Shown here: piece after piece, positions 57,610 through 64,000 of the stretch
Numbering within the stretch: position 1 is the first letter of the stretch
Layout: every line of letters begins with the position of its first letter
NCBI RefSeq assembly: GCF_048128805.1
Contig: NC_135998.1
Span: 16,568,156 to 16,632,155 of the forward strand
DNA from: Centroberyx gerrardi
Taxonomy: Eukaryota > Chordata > Actinopteri > Beryciformes > Berycidae
Length of the DNA stretch: 64,000 nt
Reading direction: 5' to 3'
Translations under genes and position numbers: made by a program
The notes under the pieces: model-generated
Databases searched by the model: none
Seen by the model: only the letters and a program-made list of their open reading frames with translations
What the model was told of the DNA's origin: nothing

Positions 57610-59700
57610 GTTAGACTCTTAGTCTTGTTAGAATTAGATTTAGTGTTACAAAAATGCACTTTGTGCTACAAAATCAATTTTGTGCCATGTAATCAATTTC
57701 GTGCACGAAATTGACAGGGTAAGAGTTGTAATACCTGGTACATCTTTTGTAGGCATACAAACTAAAAACAAGTCAAACAGCACTAAAAACAAATCAACTT
57801 TTAAGAGTACTGCAGCACACTGTTTTTATTCATGTCTGCCTACTACACAAAACTAAACATTTTGAGGGGCACTGTGTGACGCCATTTGGCTCACCTGGGG
57901 CACGTTCAAAGCGGTGCAAAACGTTTTCCGGTTGAACGATATGTTTGCTCATAAAACCTCATTGCGTTCAACGCCCCGTTTCCTTCTGTTACTTCCTGTT
58001 TGCTATGTTATGACAATTGAACATGCCCCTGTTCCCGCTCTCGCCTGCCTGCTTCACCTGTCGGGAAAGGATGAAAAATGCGAAGTCCCTCACCATTCAA
58101 GCACAGCTGACCCCAAGACCTGCTGGAGCCTTTTTTTTAAGTAGGTTAACATCTTATTTCTGATGGATATCATCACTATTGTCTTATAATATTTAGTGCA
58201 TGCAGAATATTTTTTTTCTGAGTAAGAATTAATATTTCTGTTTAGGCTACTTCTGTCTTTGGCAATGAGTATTTGGTCAACCTTGCTGATGTGTTTCATT
58301 ATTCTAAAGTACAATAGGTGACAAGCTGAATTAATTTACCATTTAATGTGATATCCTCACTGAATTCATCGCCACATCTCTGCCTCTATCTCTCTGTGTC
58401 TCTTTCAGCCTCTGCCTGCCAAAGGAAAGGAGAGGTGCTGATGAAACAGCAGTCAAAGAACCTGACAATTCAGTTTAACCCCAGGACATACTGGTGCCAT
58501 TTCTGTAAGTATGTGAACATCTTATTCATTATGAATAACAGTGTTTGTCCTCCCAAAAATATCTAGTGCTTGCTGAATGTATGCTACCATCAAATAGTCA
58601 ATCAGATAATATAACCTAACTGTCTACTGATTGTTTAGAATAGCCTATTTGGTTAATCTAACACAGCAGTATATCTCTTGACTGAATTCATTGCCACCTG
58701 CATAGCTAACTACTCTCAAAATTTTGTTCTAACTCCCTTTTCTAGCTATGTCTGTGTCGGTTGTGTGAGTCCATAGGAAACATGGAGTGCCAGTTTAATA
58801 GCAAGAGACCAGCACATGTCTCCTCTGATAGATAGATGTGGAGTCTCCTTGTCTTCATCGCCCCCCAGCTACTTAGAGTTCTCCATTGCAGGCCTGATGA
58901 CTTCATTGCACCACACACCAAAGCTAGTATAGATAGTCAATTATTTTTGCCTCTAATAATTGAAATGGTGGTCCCCCTGATGAATTAAATACATGTTTTG
59001 CACATCAGCAATATCTTCTAGTATCTTTAATTCACTGTAGAAGTACCAGCACTTATTTTTTTCCACTTCAAGCACTGAGCACAATGCACCTGGAAAGTTG
59101 CCGAAGAGGAAGAAACAAGCTGTAATTTGATGAGTGATGAGTGTAATTTGACCAACAGCAGGAGTGTGTGCTCAAACGTCACTCTGCTATTTCGTAGCTG
59201 TGTTCGAACAGGCGAGTCATGTTTTCCTTTGCACCTTTATTTCTTTTGCAAGTACGTCCAATATTTTAAAAACGTTTCCTAAATTACATCCTATGTTTTC
59301 AACTTTGCAGATATGGCTTGTAGAATCAGCGATTACTTTAAAAAGAGAGTTTGTGAGGAAGAGAATCGGGAAGAGGGCGGGTGAAATACAGTGGCGGCAT
59401 CATCTGATCGTTACTGGCCATTAAAAACTATAACTCAGATCACAAACGGGATGTGGTAAATTTGTCAGGTCTGAAGTTCCACTTCATCGGCCCCTTCCAC
59501 TTCACCGCAGGAAGTGGAAGGGACCGATAATGGAGAGGATCAGAGAGCAGGATGAGGAGTCAAGGTGAGGGTGTTATTATGGCTCAGTTGCTGAGTCTTA
59601 ACACAAAGCTGACGTTTAAGTTTCATGAGTGATTTTATAAGTGTTATAGTATAAGTTATAGTATAAGAGTGATTTTAACGTCACTTTTTATTCACATCTC
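57610..59700. other. intergenic, no gene supported
   Basis: Contains an exon-like segment (58409-58504, CTTTCAG...GTAAGT) without recognisable coding content, and an 18-bp-arm hairpin at 59486-59528. The segment at 57,895-57,985 (GGGGCACGTTCAAAGCGGTG) resembles a sequence I associate with fish interspersed repeats; class not settled. Confidence 0.4.
59486..59528. repeat. 18-bp inverted repeat with 7-nt loop
   Basis: Arms ATCGGCCCCTTCCACTTC and GAAGTGGAAGGGACCGAT pair at 17 of 18 positions around ACCGCAG. Confidence 0.9.
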
Positions 59701-59705
59701 TTCCC

Positions 59706-59925
59706 AGATCTTCTAATAAACACAGAGCCAGTGGTTTTGACCATCAATGGCAAAACACATTTGCCTGGCTCAGACATAATGAGGACATGTTACCTATGCC
59801 GAAAGCATTGTGGTCGCATGAAACAGCCAAGCACAAACTAAAGGCTGGATAACATAAAACGTCATGAAGTGACATCAAGCCACAAACAGACAGAGGACAA
59901 AGAGAAAAGCATTAGAGAAGGTAGC
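59706..59925 (+). pseudogene. hAT-like transposase N-terminal zinc-finger fragment
   Basis: HRASGFDHQWQNTFAWLR, then after a frameshift CYLCRKHCGRMKQPS, then IKRHEVTSSHKQTEDKEK. This is the W..F.WL-x-CxxC-...-RH...H arrangement of TTF/BED-like fingers in domesticated or decayed hAT transposases of fish (ZNF862-like). Only the finger region is left. Confidence 0.45.
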
Positions 59926-62500
59926 ACTTTCAAGCTTACTGTATACTAATGTAGAACTTGTTCTTAGTTGTTTTCATAAATAATTACTTTGTTGTGTCTT
60001 TAGGGAGAATATTGCAGCATGCTTCAAAATAATATATGAATGCCTCAAGCAAAACTGGCCCCAGCACACCAGCTATGAACCCATTATTTGCTTATGTAAC
60101 CGATTGGGCTGTGTTGATTTTGATGGTTTGAATGTAAATTTGCAGCCATTTAATTACATGATTGTGAATTGAACATCTCCACATAATTACTGTCAAGTAC
60201 CTAGTTACTTTTCTGCTCCTAGGTCAGTGCCAACACCGAATTAGCATTTTTTGAAGTTATAAAAAATAACTTCAAAAGATAGAAGTTTCAAATTTATGTC
60301 AGAGCCAATAGAGTAAACTTATACTATAACTGCATAGTGTCCTACAGATTATAAGGTAAATTGAATAGAATGGTATTTTGATATCCATTTGCATGGAATA
60401 ATAATTTTATATAAATGTTCTCTGTTTGAGTGCATGTATAATAGCTAAGTAGATTTTTGTGTACTGCAGTGCCCCCTCCTGGTCATTCAACAGCAGTAGT
60501 TGTAGAGCAGGGAATTTCCCTCAGAGTTAATGAGGCAGGGTAGAGAGCACGTGTGACTGCTTCTCCTGCTGCAATTTGTCTTCAACGTTGTTGCCTTGGA
60601 CACTATTTATCCTTTTACAGTAAATCTGTGGATCTTCATTAAATATCCAAGAAAAGTTACGCCTTGTGTTTATTGGAGGACTTCACACTGTTAGCTAACT
60701 GTCTAGCTTTGAATAAGGACTACTCATTGCGAGGACAGTATAATAAACATTTGGGATATTGTGTATTTACAAAGAAGTCCGAAGAGGTTGGAACAGCTTA
60801 TTCAAAAAATACTGCACACATAACACAAAATGTCCATTATTGAGTGCATAGTGTTGTTGACAAGATATCAAATAACATACTGTTAGTTAAAAAGAATCCA
60901 CTTCAAACTATGAATGTTATGCTGGACCTCAAGAACCACATGTTCATTGATACTTTCTACTACTGTCAGGACAGTGGCTATATTCCTTATTGGAAATGAC
61001 AACGGATGGAATAATTAAAGTGCTATTTTCTATTTTCTATTCCATTATATGCGTATGCTCTACTGTTCTCCAGCTGCCTCCTGCCCCCATAACTCCTTCT
61101 GTTGTCTGCACAGGAGTGTGAAACTGTCTCAGAGCCACCAGGTGATAAAACCTAATAAAAGCCTATTGCAGAGCAGAGAGGACCATCCTGCAAGCAGACA
61201 GGAATATCACAATCCATGAGTGTTACAAGACTGCCATGCGTGAGGCACTGGCACTGATCTCCTTCTGATAAACATGCATAATGACTTGTTGATATATTAA
61301 CACTTGAGACATTGGAATGATTTCACCATGGGTTATTTTCTGCATCTCCCAGCAGGTCAATACACTTCTCACCAGAGAGGAGTCTGAACTGCCAGGATTT
61401 CCTCGCCTTGCAGTGAAAGTAAAGATCCAGAGAAACACTGTGCTTGTACTACTGTGTAAGAAGCTGCTGGGTGAATGCAAAGTGTCCTGTCTATCTCCAA
61501 GGTGTGCCAAGGCCAACCTCAACTTCCTCAAGAAATTAAATTAAACTCCCTAAGACTTCCACTGACCATATCATACATATTAACAGCTCCGGAGCAGTCC
61601 TTCACATCCTGCTCAAGGCAACCAGTCAGAGAGAAACGTGTGTACAGACAGCATCCTTCAATCTCAAGTGCAGCCCAATTGCTGCTCAAAACAAAAGTTC
61701 AAAAATACTGAACTGCTACTGTGACACAACCGCCTCCCCAGAAAGAGTATTGCTGAGGAAACAAATTTTATAGCACCATGAAAACATCCAACAGTCTATC
61801 ATGAAGCATCAAAATCAGATGACTTCTCTAAGAGAAAGAAGATGGGGAAAGGGGTCTCCAGGAGGAGGTAGGGAAGGGCGAGGGCTGTTGAAGTATTGTG
61901 GATCACTGTGGATCACACAAGTCATTTGTCTGGTGGGTCTGTCGCTGAGTTTTCGGAGGACAGTAGGAGGGCATGAAGGAAGAGAAGCAGTGAGGTGAGA
62001 CAACACAAACAGAGAGAACTTTAATATTACCAGAGATTGAGAAAGTATTGTTTGTGTGTAAGTGTGGGTGCCTGTCTAGCCTATGCACCCGTGTGCTATA
62101 GACAGGCAACTTGGGTGGTGGTGGGGGCCACAAAATGTAGAACTGATTATCAGGGGACCGGAAGGCACGCGTGCACACCCACACACACCTGTAGTCAAGC
62201 CATTTTTGAACATTATAATAATCTCACAATAAGGATTGTTTTAAGAAAGTGCAATTTTATTTGTCTAGAAAAGGTTATTATTACTCAGATGTCAGCAAAT
62301 ACATTTAGGACAGAGTAAAGACAATATTCAATAAAACAACATTTTCCCATTTCAAGTGCTACATATTACTACAGTTAGTAATATTCATACATTCAGAAGG
62401 CACAAACACTTCTCTTCCTTTCATCATAGTATCATGAATGTATTCCATATTACTTCATATCAAAGATGAGGATAAACAGAATAAAGACAATATTAATACA
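59926..62500. other. intergenic, no gene supported
   Basis: AT-rich; short open frames with no domain or splice evidence. A perfect 12-bp-arm hairpin (60249-60277) is the only structure noted. Confidence 0.45.
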
Positions 62501-62549
62501 AAACTGGGTTGAAAGATTTGAAATGTGATTTCAAAAATATTTCAAATCT

Positions 62550-63010
62550 TTCATCGCCGACACGGTCTGTAAGCACACCAAACATTGCGGTTTGCCCCGA
62601 AACTCAGAAAACATGTAATCTAATTCCCATTTAGGGTTAAAAACGTGGTTTTCTTGTGTAACATTTCTTTTGGCCCTCAGCTGGACGACGTTCTGTGAGG
62701 CTTAAGTGGGGGTAGGGAGTAGGTCCGGCGTCACCCGCAGAGGGACCCGCCGTGGCTTACGTGCACCTCTTCAAAAATGTAACCACACGTAGGGCGATGC
62801 ACGACCACAAGAACGGTGATTGGCCCGCTTCGTATTTCCTCCTATCTGTATCCGGTTGCTGTCCGCCGATAGTGAAGACAATGGAGCAGATAGAAGAGAG
62901 ACGAGCTGTGGATGGCTGCAAATATATTGATTTGTAGGACATTTCATCCCCAAATTATAAAGACTACCAGATGCCACTGAATTCCTGAAATAAGCTTTCA
63001 ATCGCTCACC
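62550..63010 (+). pseudogene. PIF/Harbinger-type element, 5' part with MADF-domain ORF remnant
   Basis: ATG at 62881 reads MEQIEERRAVDGCKYIDL, stop, then DISSPNYKDYQMPLNS, stop. This is the MADF start (M-E-Q-x-E-E-R...KY..LY..S...YKD.Q...NSW) of the second protein of fish Harbinger elements, with W turned to TGA. The upstream GC-rich block (CACCTCTTCAAAAATGTAAC, 62,764-62,783) resembles the 5' terminal region of such elements. No transposase ORF follows. Confidence 0.5.
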
Positions 63011-63165
63011 ATCCAGACGAAGGTCCAGGATCTACCGGTGATATTCTCCGTACTCTTGTATTTTTGCTAAATCCTATACGGCCGACGCACAGTATCCAAA
63101 TTCATACGCCACGTCATCATTCATTCAGATTGTTTGTGATACGGGACATTCACTATCGAAACCAC

Positions 63166-63618
63166 ATACCGTATTTCCTCTAATAGTGGGTGGTAGTCAA
63201 TTAAAAGCCGGGTCTCCGATAATGGCCGGGGCCGTGGTCGACACGAACAAATAAAGGCCGGCCTCAAATACAGGCCGGGGAAAAAAACAAAGGAAACAAG
63301 ACTAGGTCAAAACCTAGTATATGGCTGGACCGTGTCCGTCTCCTCTCTCCGCCGCTGTCCTCTCCACCGCGCCCGTAATACCGTAATTATCGTAATGCAT
63401 TGCAGTAACAAAAAAACGGCTACCTAACGTACCCCAACAGAAGCAGATCAGAAAACAAGGAGGCTTCGTACTAAAATATGAGCAAATATACTTATCAAAC
63501 AGAGGGAATTAGAAATAAAGGCCTGTCTCTAATATAAGCCTGCTTCCAATAAAGGCCTGGTACCCTCTGCAGTTGAGGTAAATAAAGGCCCGGGCCAATA
63601 TTAGAGGAATTACGGTAT
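63166..63618. mobile_element. 453-bp element with inverted ends and internal GGCC-rich minirepeats
   Basis: Left end ATACCGTATTTCCTCTAATA; the right end, inverted, reads ATACCGTAATTCCTCTAATA. The interior repeats AATAAAGGCCNG-type words at least five times, mostly in one orientation. Non-coding and non-autonomous; family not assigned. Confidence 0.75.
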
Positions 63619-63695
63619 GTCATCAATCATCAAGCATGCCAATGATATCCCAACCTCATCCCAAACTGGACTCTGCCTTGTGTTTGACACCTCTA

Positions 63696-63908
63696 GCATT
63701 TTGACTAGTCATAATGTAATAAAAGATATCTTAAATTAGCATTTTGACTAGTCATAATGTAATAAGAGATATCTTAAATTGGCATTTTGACTAGTCATAA
63801 TGTAATAAAAGATAAATTAAATTAGCATTTTGACTAGTCATAATGTAATTAGAGATATCTTAAATGCTAATTTACAATATCTATCATTACATTATGACTA
63901 GCCAAAAC
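63696..63908. repeat. 43-bp tandem repeat, 4 direct copies plus 1 inverted copy
   Basis: Units start at 63696, 63739, 63782 and 63825 (exact 43-bp period), each with GCATTTTGACTAGTCATAAT. A fifth unit, inverted, occupies 63866-63908 and abuts copy 4, so the two can fold into a hairpin of about 40 bp. Confidence 0.95.
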
Positions 63909-63939
63909 GATATCTGTAATTCGAACAACTGGAACTACC

Positions 63940-64000
63940 ACTACTAGGCCTATACTGCTGCAGCAGCTGTAGTAGTAGCAGCAGCAGTGTTGTTGCTTGC
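63940..64000 (+). repeat. (AGC/AGT)n trinucleotide-rich end of window
   Basis: CTGCAGCAGCTGTAGTAGTA followed by AGCAGCAGCAG. Cut by the window edge. Confidence 0.8.

Noticed and set aside
61223..61711. Overlapping open frames of about 75-100 codons
   Set aside because: No domain, splice signal or codon pattern; both strands are open, as expected for chance.
63696..63908. CRISPR array
   Set aside because: Units abut without unique spacers, one is inverted, and the genome is a vertebrate's.
52621..64000. A new multi-gene system in the gene-poor right end
   Set aside because: Every recognisable piece is a decayed transposon part or a non-coding repeat; no intact ORF above about 150 codons.

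Overview
The window is nuclear DNA from a ray-finned (teleost) fish. It carries three intron-containing vertebrate transcription-factor genes with canonical GT-AG splicing. The spaces between exons hold CA/TG microsatellites, fish-type tRNA SINEs, a Tc1-like element and several miniature DNA transposons. There is no prokaryotic or viral gene set, no CRISPR array and no gene cluster that looks like a new enzymatic system. Exon coordinates were worked out by reading splice sites and frames by eye. Family assignments rest on recognised conserved motifs, not on a search.

Left part (1 to about 14,640, + strand): the 3' two thirds of glis3, a Gli-similar Kruppel-like zinc-finger factor. Nine coding exons are visible, and upstream exons lie off the left edge. 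Centre (about 18,200 to 42,660, + strand): a complete rfx3, the winged-helix X-box-binding master regulator of ciliogenesis. It has an untranslated first exon near a CpG-rich promoter at about 18.2 kb, 16 coding exons (758 codons deduced) and a 3' UTR of about 4.9 kb. Centre-right (about 42,750 to 52,550, - strand): smad4, the co-SMAD of TGF-beta/BMP signalling. It has ten coding exons giving 503 deduced residues and lacks one linker exon present in tetrapod SMAD4. rfx3 and smad4 converge tail to tail, with about 130 bp between their poly(A) signals.

Right part (52,600 to 64,000) holds no gene I can support. It is a transposon graveyard: a decayed EnSpm/CACTA transposase, a hAT-like zinc-finger fragment, a PIF/Harbinger-type MADF fragment, three elements with terminal inverted repeats, and a 43-bp tandem repeat ending in an inverted copy.

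How the genes relate: GLIS3 and RFX3 are neighbours on human 9p24 and both act in ciliated and pancreatic endocrine cells, so the glis3-rfx3 linkage is ancestral. smad4 beside them is not the human arrangement. The most interesting non-coding signals are a perfect RFX X-box palindrome inside an rfx3 intron, a splice acceptor of glis3 built from a (GU)n repeat, a C-only acceptor tract in rfx3, and the missing smad4 linker exon.
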